Shown here piece after piece: positions 25,921 to 39,142 of a stretch of DNA of 64,000 bases (positions within the stretch are counted from its first letter, which is position 1; each line of letters opens with the position of its first letter). The position numbers and the translations under genes were made by a program. The stretch spans positions 26,411,881-26,475,880 of the forward strand of contig JALJCS010000001.1 in assembly GCA_023055355.1 (NCBI GenBank), in the 5' to 3' direction. Source of the stretch: Agelaius tricolor. Lineage: Eukaryota; Chordata; Aves; Passeriformes; Icteridae. Under the pieces are notes generated by a model that was not told the origin of the DNA, searched no databases, and saw nothing but the letters and a program-made list of their open reading frames with translations.

Positions 25921-26585
25921 ATCATAGAATGGTTTGAGTTGGAAAGGATCTTAAAGACAATCCAGTTCCAACCCTTCTGCCATGGGCAGGGACACCTTGC
26001 ACCAGCCCGATTTTTTTCCTAGTATCTAATCTCAACCTGCCCTCTGTCAGTTTAAAGCCATTACTCCTTGTCCTATCACTACATTCATTTGTCCAAAGTC
26101 CCTCTCCAGCTCAATTGTAGCTCCTTTTAAGTATTGGGAGGCTTCTATGAGGTCTCTCCAGAGCCTTCTCTTCTCGAGGCTGAACAACCCCAACTCTCTC
26201 AACCTGTCTTCACAGGAGAGGTGCTCCAGCCCTCTGAGCATCTTGGTGGCCTCCTCTGGACTCTCTCCAGCAGGTCCATGTCTCTCCTGTGCTGGGCACC
26301 CAGAGCTGGATGCAGGGTTCCAGGTGGGTCTCAGCAGAGCAGAGGGGCAGAATCCCCTCCCTGGCCCTGCTGCCCACACTGCTCTGGCTGCAGCCCAGGA
26401 CAGGTTTGGCTTCCTGGGCTGTGAGTGCACATTTCCAGCTCAGGTCCAGCCTCTCACCCAGCGGCATCCCCAAGTCCTTCTCCCCGGGGCTGCTCTCAGT
26501 CAGTTCTCTATTCCACTTGTATTTGTGCCTGGGTTTGCCCTACTCCAGGGGCAGCACCTTGTGTTGGCCTGGCCTTATTTGCATG
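25921..26585 (-). mobile_element. CR1 LINE, 5'-truncated, with intact 3' end
   Basis: The + strand begins with atcatagaatggtttgagtt, the reverse complement of the avian CR1 3' terminus (ATTCTATGAT-type tail). The minus-strand translation over 26050-26580 gives broken pieces of the ORF2 C-terminus, in order [60 protein letters not shown], so the reverse transcriptase itself is missing. Frameshifts are present, for example in the segment with the LEPCIQLW and NPASSSGCP readings. The 5' truncation lies near 26580, in the region encoding the FNKAKCKVLHLG-type block. It is antisense to CAMKMT. ORFs on the + strand here (26134-26639) are shadows. Confidence 0.92.
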
Positions 26586-27565
26586 GTTATTCCTGTTAGA
26601 TATTTTTACAAATCAAAACATTTAAGTGTAGGTATTTGATTTGTAACTGCAAAGTTTTTTTTATTCTACAATTACAGACATGTGTGCTGCTCAGAAGAGA
26701 TTAGTCTTATGATTTTTTAATTGATCTAATTGGCATGGACTTTTTAATGTGTATGTATATAGAGCTATTACACATAATTCTGTATGTTCATATTATATAT
26801 ATGGAAAAGAAAACCCATTTTTTTAACAGGGTGTTTTTTGCTAAGATATTGTCAGAGATTTATTTTACCTGACAGTTTACTTTGACCCTGCCTGAAATAG
26901 GATCTTATTGGTGACATAATTATTGTAAGATCATGAAAGTAGAACTACAATGTGCCATCTTTCCCCAAATGTTTGAAAGCATTGTCAGCTTTTGAATTAC
27001 TGTCATATTTTTTCAATTGTTTTTAGTACAAGTCAAATTTGACTTGCCTTAGTAATATAAAGAATCTCATTGTCTTCAGCAAGGCTTGTCAAATGAATCA
27101 GAAACATTGTCTTCCCTTTAAAATTGATTAAAAAAATCCCCCCAAATTATTTTAATTTGAATGAGGTGAGAATCCAAGTAAGTATTGAAATGTTTTCTGT
27201 GCTGAATAATAAGGAGTGTGATAATTGAAACTTGGCATAGAAATGAGTAGCAAATTTTACTCTTCCTCCTCTTTTTGAATTGGCAATTTGAATGTTGCAT
27301 AAAGTAGTTACTGAAACACACTTGGTACTTGATATTCCAAAAGTACAGTTCAAAAAAACCAATAAGTAATACAGTTAAGGTGTTATATATATATAACTGC
27401 TTTAATGTAATATATTTCATATTTTATAGATCCATATTTCATAAGTGTGTGTAAATATATAAATATTTGTAGAATTTGTAGATTTCATCTGTATATTAAA
27501 CATTTTGAAGGATGGTGGCAGGTACTGCCACAGTTGTTTGTCTTTAATCTTTTAATTGTTTGGTT

Positions 27566-27623
27566 TTTTTCCTACCAAAAATGTCAAAGCTAGGTTTTTC
27601 CTACCAAAAATGTCATAGTTGGG
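27566..27623. repeat. 29-bp tandem duplication
   Basis: Two adjacent 29-base units (27566-27594 and 27595-27623) both begin TTTTTCCTACCAAAAATGTC and differ only in their last few bases (AAAGCTAGG versus ATAGTTGGG). It looks like a young local duplication. Confidence 0.9.
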
Positions 27624-28457
27624 GAAAAGATCCATGTTGCTTTCTGATGCTAAGAGGAGATGATTGCAGGAGGGAGTGGGAATAACACTGAGACTGGTAA
27701 CAAAATGTCAGAAGGCAAGGAGAATGTAGGGGGGAAAATGAGTGGAAGAGTAGTGGCTGGGCTGGAAGGAGAATTGGAAATAAATAATTGGAAATATTTG
27801 ATTCGTTTTCTTCCAAGAGATAAACCAGATTGGGCAGAGAGGAGCCTGTATGAAATCACAATGAATAAGATTAATGTGTCCTGAGACTAAGTGGGCTGAG
27901 ACTAGAAGTAAGAGGTGGAAAGGAGGCAATGCTAGCTCAGCTTCATGGGGGCTGGAAAGAAATAATGGGTGCCTCAGGAAATGTTTCCTACAGGGCCAGC
28001 AAAAGAAATGTATTTCCAGAGATCTTGCTGATCCCTTCCTGTGCCTACTCAGGTGAAATATGTATTTCATTCTTTTTAACCGCTGATCTTTGTTTTAATT
28101 TACTTAATTTGCATAATTGTAAAGGAATTAAAAGCAATCCGAAAGTCACAATCCTGCTATCAACTTGTGGAGGAGCTGATATTCCAGATGATGGGATTTT
28201 TGATGTTTAAAAATACTCATAGAAGTATGTTTTAATTTTAAGGCCTTGGCTTTACAAAATGCACCATTTTACCTGTGGAAAAAGAAGTACCATGGTTTGT
28301 GCAGTTGCTTAGAGAGCAACTTCTTCCTTCCTCCACCTGCCAGAAGGTTCTCAGTGATGGTTTGGCTCATATGTTATTTATCTCAAAGGTTAAGGTCTGT
28401 TCTACTGAAGAAAATCATGGCTGAAATGATGATTTGAACAGGAAAAGCAGAAATGTC

Positions 28458-28470
28458 AAAAAAAAAAAAA
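28458..28470. repeat. Poly(A) run
   Basis: Thirteen A in a row. I see no recognisable retrocopy upstream of it. Confidence 0.85.
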
Positions 28471-29497
28471 GAGGTTCTAGATGCCTTAGGCTCTTAAGAC
28501 TTAGTGGATTTTTCCTATTTCTATGCTTCAGGGCTTTATCTAAAGAAGGCCTTGCTCTGAATTCTGTCTATCCCCAGGTCACCACCACATGTTGTAAGAA
28601 ACATAATCAGCAAGGACTGTGAGGTGAAGGAATTGTTCTCTTAGGGGTGAATGCTTGGCTCTTTTTCAAATAAAGATACTGAAAAGCAGACAATTAATAG
28701 CCTGCATATGGCTTTCTAGCCAAAAGCTAGAGAAGCCTGCTTTATTAATAGGTAAATCCAGAAAGTAAGAGAAGGATCTGTATTTAACTGAAGTGTGAGT
28801 ATTGGTTATTTTATCACTAAATGAAGACTTGCCTCTAGTTCTGTGGACTAGAAGGAAGTGGTGGTCCTTGGCGAAGTACAGTGTGTTGGAGTATTTAGTC
28901 ACATGTTGCTTCCTAAGGCAAACAGGCAACACAGCTATGCTAGGGTTATAGCAGCATTCCCTAACTAATTTTGTAATTTCCAAAATTTGGCAACTCACTC
29001 AAAATTCGGTTACTTTGAGGGAAATGCATGTTGTAATTCTGTATACAAATTTGTACTACAATCATTTTATGCTTAGACTTCAGATCGCAAACCCAAGAAT
29101 CCTTCGTGTGGAAAAATAGTACTTGCTGAGATAACTGGCATGCATAACATGTACTCAGAAACAGTCTTATTTCTGAAATCCGTATTTTCATTTGTATGTC
29201 TAACCCTTACAATCTGAATCATCCTATGATTCATAATTCTGTTATGGTTTTATAGATAGACAGTAGTTTGTGGTGATAAAATTGGATGTAATAATCTAGC
29301 AGTTGGAGGTAAATTTCAGTAGCCCCATGTAAGTCCAAAGAATACGTTAAAGTCAAGATTGTGTCATTTGTTGTCAGTTTAAGAAACTTTCAGTTTGTTG
29401 TTGTGAATAGTCTTATGGACACTGATCAAACTTAGGCTTTATTGTTGCACAGAGCCTTAATTTAGTAAGCTCCTGAGTAAGAAACATTCTTAGTTTG

Positions 29498-30008
29498 TGG
29501 GATGAAAACAGTTTATGGTGAATGCAAAAGCCACACACAGGCAAAGCAAAACAAGGAATTTCTCTACTTTCTATGGGCAGTCAGGTGTTCAGCCATCTCC
29601 AGGGCCCCATCACACGTAATGGTGAATTGGGCAATCACTCCAAATGTCTTCACTGTTGATCCTTGTTCGTCCTTCGTCCTCCCTCTTTATACACTGAGCA
29701 TGATGCCATGTGGTCTGGACTATCCCCTTGGTCAAATATGGAATATCCCTTTGGTCCCTTTTGACCCAAATATCCTATTTGGTTCACTTGTCCTTGTTGT
29801 GTCTCCTCCCAACTTCCCATACACCTCCCCAGTCCCCTCACCAGTGTGGTGGTACAAAAGGCAGAAAAGGCCTTGGCTCTGTGTAAGCCCTGCTCACCAA
29901 TAACAAAAACATCTCTATATTACCAAACCTATCTTCAGCACAAATCCAAAATATAACCCTATACCAGCCACAGTGAAGAAACTTTACCTTAGCCAAAATC
30001 AGCACCGT
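29498..30008. mobile_element. Avian endogenous retrovirus LTR (probably solo, ERVK-like)
   Basis: The segment from tgtgggatgaaaacagttta through the 'cacacaggcaaagcaaaaca', 'gggcagtcaggtgttcagcc', 'actgagcatgatgccatgtg', 'gcagaaaaggccttggctct' and 'ttcagcacaaatccaaaata' blocks to about 'agccaaaatcagca' matches an LTR-type repeat common in bird genomes, as I remember it. It starts with TG and ends with CA on the + strand. A TATA-like ctttatac is at 29685-29692, which suggests + orientation. I see no primer-binding site, gag, pol or env nearby, so it is most likely a solo LTR. The ORF at 29502-29903 is a by-product of LTR sequence, not a gene. Family name and exact ends need a repeat library. 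Confidence 0.7.
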
Positions 30009-33000
30009 TTGGAATAGGTATGTAGTGAATACCAGGAACTGGTAAACAATAGGAAAAAAATTTAAACAGGTGTTGAATGAGAACTTTATAAATCCTTTTT
30101 ATCCTTGTAGCTACTTTTACAGTTTGTCTATTCAGTTTTCTGAGACAAAGACATTGACCCCATTGTGAAACTAATTATGAAATTACTGTTTTTTTTTCCG
30201 TACATTAATTATATATTGAATGTATAATCAACCTAATTATTATATAACCAGATCTTCTACAGGATCAGAGATCATAAACCTTTCTGTGTCTCTGTTTGTC
30301 TATATGTGAGAGCATAGACAAAATATACACCAATCTAAAATTTAGCAAATGCAGTTTGAATGACTTTTAGAAAGTACCAGTCTATTTTACAATGCATACA
30401 CCAGGGTCTTAAACTCACCGCTGGGCCAAGCTAAAAAGGTAATGTCTGATTGTGATATTACTGCAAAACAAATGGTAGCATGCTACTCTGCTTGAAAACA
30501 TAATGGCTTTATACCATAACCTTTAACCCTGAAATGATGCTTGAGTGGACCTTAACTCCAAAGTGAACATGCCTGAGTAAATAAAACTGTGGTTTCACAT
30601 AACAGAGAGATACATTTTTTAGATCCTTTGCTGATTATATTGTGTGAAGGTCAATCTTCTGCCCCATTTCTGAAAGTCGGGTCAGAACAGAGATTTTAGG
30701 GTCACTTCTTCAAGTATCTAAGCCATTATAATGCACTAATAGGCCCTGATAGCTCATTTTATAAGTTCTTAGCATTAAGCTGGACATTGTTTGGACTCAT
30801 TTCAAATCCTGCATGTATCCTGCAGGGTTAATTAACATCTTTTTAAACTGATGTTTTTTGGTTATTTTGAATGAAAGTGCTTTGGTTTAATTTGTTACTA
30901 TTTACTATCTTTTACCATGTGTGAAGATATAAAAAAATAATATTCATGTAAGATCTGTATATTGCTTTGAATTTTAACGGTTTAATTTTTTTTTCCTAAT
31001 TTAAACACATCAAGAGTGGAGTGTCAAACATGCAGTGGGAGAGAGTTGAATACCAATACAGAGCAGTTTGGAGCAGAAAATTTTACTCATACACTCCAAC
31101 TATATTTTGTAGAGTGAAATTTCATGTCATTGTCTCCTGCTTTGTGTAAAATGCCTCTCTGTGTTACTTATGTAATTGGTATGAATCTGCTTGAAAGAAT
31201 GCTGAGATTAATTAATTAACTATTTAATTAGAATGATGAAGCAAATATGTAATTAGGAAGCACATTTCAGTTTTCTATGGGTAAACAAGCATATCAAAAA
31301 GGACATAATTAATTCAAATTGAAATAACTGTTTTTTGAGAATAGTTGAGGACAATAGATTTGAAAATAGTATAGAATGGATGAGATTGAGACAGAAAACC
31401 CACAAAATATCACTGCAAATGGGAAGCATGTTGACCTCAAAAACACAATTAAAAAGTCACCGTAGTATTGGATACTTTTGAGAAAAAACTATTTTTAAGA
31501 AATGAAAGTAAACTAAAACAAGTAGTATATTTTCAAAGAAGAGGAATGTATTAGCATTTGAAATTGTAAAACTATTCTTTCCTTCAAGAAAGTAATGTAT
31601 TTTAACATGTATATTTTTTACAGGAAGTATCTTTCCAAGCAGGTCTTCAAGAGAAGTTAGCAATTTTTTGGAAACAGCCCTGGCATCACCTCTCTCCACC
31701 TTCTGTCTGGACTAGTATAAAACCTTAATTGTGCTGCAAGCAGAAGCTCTCTGGTGTGTAGGGATTCAAGGTGCAGATTGAAATTGTACTGCTCATCAGC
31801 AGGTACATTAATCACTCTGTGCATCTGGAATGTTCTCTCACAGTGTGATTGCTTTAGATCTTGTAAGAAAGTCAGTCTTTAGAAAGGTGGCTAGTATGTA
31901 ATTCCTCAGCACTGTACATTCACTGAGCTACTGCATCATCAGATTGACTCTCATGAGGACTTGTTGTTCTGTGCTTCATATGGCAGAGAAGTGCTGGAGG
32001 TGACTTGTTATGGCAGGTGTGTCATAGTTATGATATTTTCTAATTGTTTCATGTAAACCATATATCCTCTTCCTTAGTTCCACCATTTCTTATGCCTGCA
32101 ATTACTTGTCAAACTGTTTTTGCTGCACTTCTATTTGCTTTGCCATTCTTCTTTCATTCTTTCAGTCTAAAGGGAATCCTACTTACCTCATGTATAAGAA
32201 AGTTTCTTAGCTGAGCAAGAGAGCTGAGCTGTTCAGAAATAGTGCAAAATAGTAATTCAAAAAATATGTAGTTGTTGTATGCATGGAGGCTGAGTTCCAG
32301 AATAATGCTTTCTATGTGTAGGTAAATCCTGAGGTTCAATACTGCAATAGTGGATGGCTGCAGTAGTCTTGGTGTCAAACTTCTGAATGTACAGAAATAG
32401 CTGGTGATTTCACAGGTTCTTGCCATTGTCTGGTTTCATTCATAAGTAAAGTTGGCATAGAGGATTCTCCGGCAAAGGGTTTTTTTAAAATAAATGTCAC
32501 ACCTCAAACCTAGCTGTATTCATTTTGATTGACATGCCAATCTTTAAAAAAACCCTGGCAGAAACACAACTACTTTCATGCACATGCAGCATTGTCTTTT
32601 TTTTCATAAACACACTGGAAGGTGTAAGTAGGATGTAAGATAAAGGATTTTTTTTTAAAGGGCTCCTAATACCATTCCCCTGCTGCCTTTACCCTCCTGT
32701 GATATTCTTCCCACTACAATAAATCTTAGTCTACCTCCCCTTACCTCTCTTTGGAGGGATGAAGCCCAAGAATTAGGAAGTGTATCAGGTCTGTAGTTAC
32801 CTAAAGAAGGGAAAAGCAGTGATGTTCAGAGCAGTTTATCCATAAAGTACATGTATATAGCAAGAAATCTTGTTGTTTGGGGGTTTTTTATAATTAATGT
32901 GGATTAAGGCAGGTGAGGACATGTGAAACTTAAGCCTTTGTCTTGGCATGGTTTTAAAATATATTAGTTAAGCACATTCTAAAACAAAATAGGAAAGCAA

Positions 33001-35089
33001 CCTCCAGAACATACTAGTGCTTTTCTACACAAATTCAGCTTTGAGATAATTTTGTCTGATCTGTTGAGAAACATGTCTAAGTTAAGGTGATGGTAAATTG
33101 CGAGCTAGTCACTTGTTGGTATTTTACCACTATATGCTATGCTGATGTGCCAGCTTGTTGCTGCTTAAAGGAGGTAGTCCTGTTCCATCTCCTGTGTTAA
33201 TCCCAGTACATGATCATCATTGCTCATTGCTGTGCCTTATTTTGGCTTTTGGTACCAATCTGTCAGTTGGATCAGCTGTTTGATCTAATGGAAAAACTTG
33301 CCCAAAACTTGAGCACAAGTGTTGTGTTTGGTTTGTTTGGGGCTTTTTTCCAGATTAACAAACCTATCTCACACTCCCCCGTATCCTCATTATCACAAAC
33401 TGACACAAAGGTCACTGTTTACTGCTGAATTTGGAAGACTGGAGTAGGTGTAGTCTAGAAGCACATCTTTTACAGAAGTGTGCTCTGAAATAGAGTTTTC
33501 TCATTTATTTTAAGCTGGATGCTACCTCCTTTAACAAGATGAAAGTATGAGTCAACTTCTGTCATTAAAGAAAGCTATTAGATCTCCTTTAGCTTTTAGG
33601 GGTCTAACAGCGTATAAAAAGCCACTAAAACATATCTTTATTTGTCATTATGAAAGGAAAATGTAGCTATGAGTAAATACAGGAAGCAAGTTTGTCTGGT
33701 AAGAATAAAATTACATTTTTACATGGTCACTTTGCAGAGTAAGGCTGCAATTTTATTTCTTCCAAAGCAAGAAAATGAAGGTCGAGAGGGAAACAGCTTA
33801 CTTCCTGAAAAGACTGCGATCAGAGTATGTAGACCTCTACAAAAGTCATTCGCTGTTTACTGTACTCTTCATCTTAATATACAAGGAACAAGAGCTAAGA
33901 AAATACTATGTACGCATGTTCAGCATTTTTCAAAATGAGAATCTTGGCTGTTGCACTTTTAAGGCACAATGACCACTGATTGCCTAAAAAATTATTTTAA
34001 TAATTCAGCCTTTTAGCTTAGGTTTAGGGTAGTGTTTTGAAACCATTACATTCCTTTTTATTTGTTGTATAACCTAAAATGGATAAACTAATTTATGCAT
34101 TTGGCAGATGTAGATTAAGGCATACTTTGTGTCTGGGATGAGGTATGGGACAATATGTTTGAATCTCTAATGATTTGAAATGATTATATTTACAAATCCC
34201 TGAAAGTACATCTTTAAAATAACGAAAAAAGAATTTTGGTCATTGCTACCCTGCCTAATTCCTCATAGATACCTTAAAAAAAAATCACCCCCTTTACATG
34301 TAAACTCTCTCTTTTTTCACAACAAACATTCAAAAAAGAGCAGTAGGTAACAGATGAAACATTTGTAGTCTTTCTCTCCAGTTTTTCCCTACAGCATCAT
34401 AGTTAGGAAAACACAGAGCTGGGGACTCCTAAAATTTCTGTATTTAATTACTCTTAATTTCTCTACAGTTTTCATAGTTGTGGTTATAAATTTCCATTCC
34501 CTGCTCTTCTCAGACTTCCATGATCTTTCTTTCCTGCCTCTGGACAGTGGAGAGAAAGGCTCGAGGTGCATTACAGTGGTAATTACTTTAGTGTTAGAAA
34601 GTTTTCTCATTACAGGAAAGGCTCGGTTCTGAAGTGCTTCCATTTCTGAAGTGCTGTAGGTAATGATTATCCTGGGTGTTCCAATTTATAGCATTCATTA
34701 TAGCCAGATTAATTCTTCCCACTTTTTCTCCCCTCACCCACCCACATAGGTGTAGAGAGACTCCACTTCCCTTAGGTGTGTGAGCCCTGGCAGAGTTCTC
34801 GTTGTTGACTCTGGACAAAGGTGTGACGGAATTGCAAACTTGTGAATCATGTACTGGTGTTTGTTTGCTGGGTTTCAGAAGAAGCTGTTTATTTTAGTAG
34901 GCAATTTTCCTGTGTGAGCAGGTGAAATGTTGAGAAGGCAGCCCCTCATCAGTGGACAAACAATTCCTAAGAATTTAGCTAATGGCCCCCCTTCAGTGCA
35001 GAGAATAGATGGCAACAATTGTACTTGCAGACTAAACCAAGAACTACTTGTTTGGCTGCTAGGTGTTAATGCAAATTTGTTCTTCAGCT

Positions 35090-35520
35090 CATTCAACCCT
35101 AGGGCTCCCATCCTTTGATTTAATTAAATGTAATTGGTTACATTGCTCCTCCCAGGCCCCTGAGGTGTTTTTGTTTATTGCTCACTCTTCGCAATAATGC
35201 TTCAATTCAAGGCACAAATTGCTCCATAAATAAGAGCTCTTTAGCCTGTGTTGGATTGCAGAGAGATTATTCCCCTCAAATAGTTTGGTTTTACAGTTAA
35301 AAGTGAATGACTAGCGAAATAAACTCATTGGGTGGCAAACCTAGCATATCCAGAAGCAAGGAAACAAGAAGGGTAAATTAGATCAGATTAGAACAAGAAA
35401 TGAAGCTGTAATGTTAAATTAGTAAGGGATTGCAACCGGTGCTGTAAGAGCCATTGACACTTCTAAATGATGCTTCACTTAATAGGATTGCTATTGGTAC
35501 ACTAATATATTTTGAGGGTT
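35090..35520. other. Candidate conserved noncoding element
   Basis: About 430 bases look single-copy and high in sequence complexity within the intron. They contain clustered homeodomain-like cores (gatttaattaaatgtaattg, ggttacattg, caataatgcttcaattcaag). A perfect octamer ATGCAAAT lies just upstream at 35069-35076. No frame is open across it and no repeat is recognisable. The enhancer idea is inference from texture alone; conservation has not been tested. Confidence 0.3.
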
Positions 35521-38500
35521 ACTCTTTCAAAGTTTATTATGAAATTGCCTATGTATTTTTTTAATGGAAGATAAGTTTTAAATGGCATGCATCAGGCAAC
35601 AAAAATTAACCTAAGGAAAATATTTAGCATGTTTTTCTAACTGAAAATAATGTCATATGTGATCTGGATAATTACAGTATTCCATTTTATATTTTTTGGA
35701 CCACAATATTTAAAGGCTTTCTTTAAAAGGGATGTTTAATTCTATTTACATTCTGTTATCTGCATACAAGTGCATATGCAATCTATTTCATTGTTTAGAG
35801 ATGCAAATAATCCTAACAATTTCTATGGTGAAAGTCTCCCTGCTACTGTCCTAAAGGTAACTGTGAAAATTTGACATTTAGCTTTACTTTCAGTTTTTAA
35901 GCATTCTTGTGTCCAAGTAGTCTTTTTTGCCTTCTCACAGTGCTCAAGAGAAAAGCATCTTGTGTTCCACAGTGCTTCTGTCTTTTTGAGACTTTGCTTT
36001 CTCTCTTGAGAACAGATGTATGGGGACATGGCTTGCTAACACACTTGGCTCTGGCATCACTCAGAGGAGCTGATGGAAAGAATGGAACTCTGTAATGGCT
36101 TGAGTTTGACCCCGTAGGCATTTTAAGTCCACTTAAAGTGTCTCTGCAGCTGAAGACCACCCTTCCTGTCCTTCCCTCCACACTCTCATTTTTGTTCTGT
36201 CACAGGGCTTGTGCTGTACAAGAGTATGAATAGGAGGCAAAGAGGCAGGACTAAAAGTTTACATCAAGGGGTTGGCAGAACGTTGAACACTTTGGTCAGC
36301 ACTGCTGATGAGTCTCATGTCTTTCCTTTTCTGGCTGAGTGTTCCATGTTTTCTCTTGTGTCTTGTCCTATGAAGAAGCCCCTCAGGGAGCTCTTTCTGG
36401 AGAGCCAATACAAGCTGTGGGGTGAGTCTGCCTCCAGAATTCAATTGTTCCTTCTGATGGCACTGGGCATTTCAGGGATACTCGTAAGTAAGTGTCCTTT
36501 TTAATGTTACATTAAATTTCCCTTGTGCCAAGTTACTTTGTTCTTGAGTACGGTATGTGTTGGTATGTCAAAACCATTAGTTGGTGCTTGGAACTTCCAT
36601 GAAGACCAAATAGAGAACAGATTGCTAATAAGATTGTTAATATTAAAAATCAGTTTTTAATAGTTGGTATATAAAAAAATTCCCCTCAGCATCCTCTCAG
36701 GACTAAATTAGATGAGAGTTAGGTGAATTCATGGCAATATCACTGTGAACAAATGAACCCAGAGATGTGAGCAGATTTGAGGGAGAATTCTGCTACCAAA
36801 AGCCTGGGAAAATAAACTCTAAATATTTAGCAAACTAACCGAAGGCTAACTTAAACCACAATCTCAATGATTAGTGTCATAATCTGATTGTGAAATAATA
36901 TTTTATTTTGGAAAAGTTGTCCTAAGTCAACAGCTGCTACTCTTACAGAAATTGCAAAGTTGCTGCAAATTTAATGGTTTCCTGAAAACACTGAAAAAAG
37001 TAGAGGTGCTGAATCACAGAAATATACTAGCTATAGTAAAATGATAACACCTTTCTGACAGAGTATCAGCCCTGGACTTAACTCTAAAAGGATACTAAAA
37101 AAATATATATAAATTCAGCTCTCAAACACTTACAAAGTCCTGTGAAACAAGATAATCTTTCACTGTTTTGTTATTCAAGCCTATTTTTTGTGGATATTTT
37201 ATTTGAATTTGAAAATATTTACATGTGTTTTTTTATTTAAATATCACCTGAAGGTCATTTCAAAAAATGTTACTTCTCATTGTCCACAGAGTTTGCATTC
37301 ACTTAAGTAGAAAAAATAAGTTTCATAGTCAAAAGACTCTATTCAAAGTTATCACAATGTAATAAGATGCCTCTTATATATTATGTAAGACCTGCTTTCA
37401 CTAGGTGAAGTGTGTTTGTATTAATAAAATAATACAGAAAAAAAATCATTTTGTGAATAGAAGGCCCTATTCAGAAAAGGTCTTCAAATTTCTATGTGGG
37501 GTCAAAACACTTTCAGAACTATGAAATGGAACATAAGTAATATTCCTATTCTTGAGCTATTATAGACAGAAATAAAATTCTCAGAAATATAACTGTACTT
37601 ACAACCCACAGCAAATAATGGCATTCATTCAGCAAAGAAAAAGAATGAATTTCTATTCAAGTCATGGTTAATCTGTACAGAGAGCTGGGTACAAGAGCAT
37701 TGTAAAATGGCATGAACCTACCAAAAAGAAAAATAGATAGTTTCTCCTTAGAATTTCAAGTTAGTATATCTTCACAAAAAACAAAATATTCTTTATTATT
37801 TTATTAAAAATAATAGATTAAATTTCTGCTATTTATTGCTTTGTCAACCCCACATACAAAAGAAATAGAATATGTAGCATGAATTGTTGTAACTTTAGGG
37901 TATAAGGATTTTTTTGAAAATTCGTGTCAGAGGCATGCATGTAGATCTTCAGTGAATAGTTGTCATCAAATTGAAGGTTGTCACCTATCCTCATCAGCTA
38001 ATGTTTTGTCTTCAGTGCTTTTCACTGCAGTCCATTAATGCATGCAAATAAGTAAACCATGTGAGGACTTCATGAAGAAGCCTGCTCACTGCTGCTTTTT
38101 AGACTTTGTATGTGTGTTCTTCTCTGATTGCAAGTTAACTTTTATCTACTGCTGGGGATGTGTACTGACTTCAGCATGGCTTATCTGCCCACAATCCTCC
38201 TGGGGCTGTACCTCCTCTGACTTAATCCAAGCACTAGTAGTCTCCAACATCATCATCTGCTGTGTGTCTCTTCCATTTCTCCTCCTCCAGTGGCTGCCAC
38301 TGTTTCTGAGAAGATATCTGAGCAGAAATGGTGTCCTTCGGTTTTAATTTTTTTAATTAAATGGGGTGGAATGGGATGCTCCCAGGGGTTTCAGAGGTGG
38401 CTCTATCTGCCTGGCACAGGACAGTTCATGGTTTTGTCTCAGTTCTTTCCTAGAGCATCCTGTTACCAAACCTACCCTTGATGCCTACTATGCCACTGTT

Positions 38501-39033
38501 CCTTTACAGTAAGCATAGCAGGTTTCCTAACATTTCCAGCGAAATGGATTCTGGAAGATGTTATGTAGTGAGAGGGGAGGTGAAAACAGAAGTAGGTTTT
38601 TATAGCATCACTGTGTTTTACCTACCTATTTTAGTGGTTGTTGCATCACAGGATTGTATTAGAAAACTGGTACAGTAAAAATAGTTTGAAAAATATCCAT
38701 TATTGGGACAAGTGCTTGTGTAATTGTTGTATTTTTTTTTAAATTTATTTGCACATTTTTACAGAACAGCTACATCTGCAGTAGACTTGTGTTGATCTCT
38801 TGATGTAATCATTGAGATTGATATTCAATTTCTGTGTTAGCAAGTTGGATTAATTTTTTGTATCTGAAGAGGGAAATGAAAATCTAAATAAAGGGCACGG
38901 TACTGTGTCCAAGACAGTATTATAGGCAGGATTAAGTTAGAATGTACATACAATATTCTTCCATATTATTGCAAAAAATTTTACTAGTCTGAGAGTGCTG
39001 TACAACAAACACATTAAGTCACAAACGCACAAA

Positions 39034-39142
39034 CCATAGAATCATAGAATGGCTTGGGTTGGAAAGGACCTTAAAGATCATCCATTTCCAATTCCTCCTC
39101 CATGGGCAGTGATGCCTTTCACTAGACCGGATTGCTCAGAGT
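39034..39142 (-). mobile_element. CR1 LINE 3'-tail fragment
   Basis: The + strand reads ccatagaatcatagaatggc, then ttgggttggaaaggacctta and aagatcatccatttccaa, and ends at tcactagaccggattgctca. This is the reverse complement of the last roughly 110 bases of an avian CR1, with two copies of the short terminal repeat. No coding sequence remains. It is antisense to CAMKMT. Confidence 0.93.

Noticed and set aside
26134..26639. Several plus-strand ORFs of 66-150 codons
   Set aside because: They are the reverse-strand shadow of an antisense CR1 element.
29211..29245. aatcatcctatgattcataa, resembling a plus-strand CR1 end
   Set aside because: No CR1 sequence precedes it, so the short match is likely chance.
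29502..29903. Plus-strand ORF of 133 codons
   Set aside because: It lies wholly within an LTR. LTRs of this type often carry non-functional open frames, and no retroviral protein motif is present.
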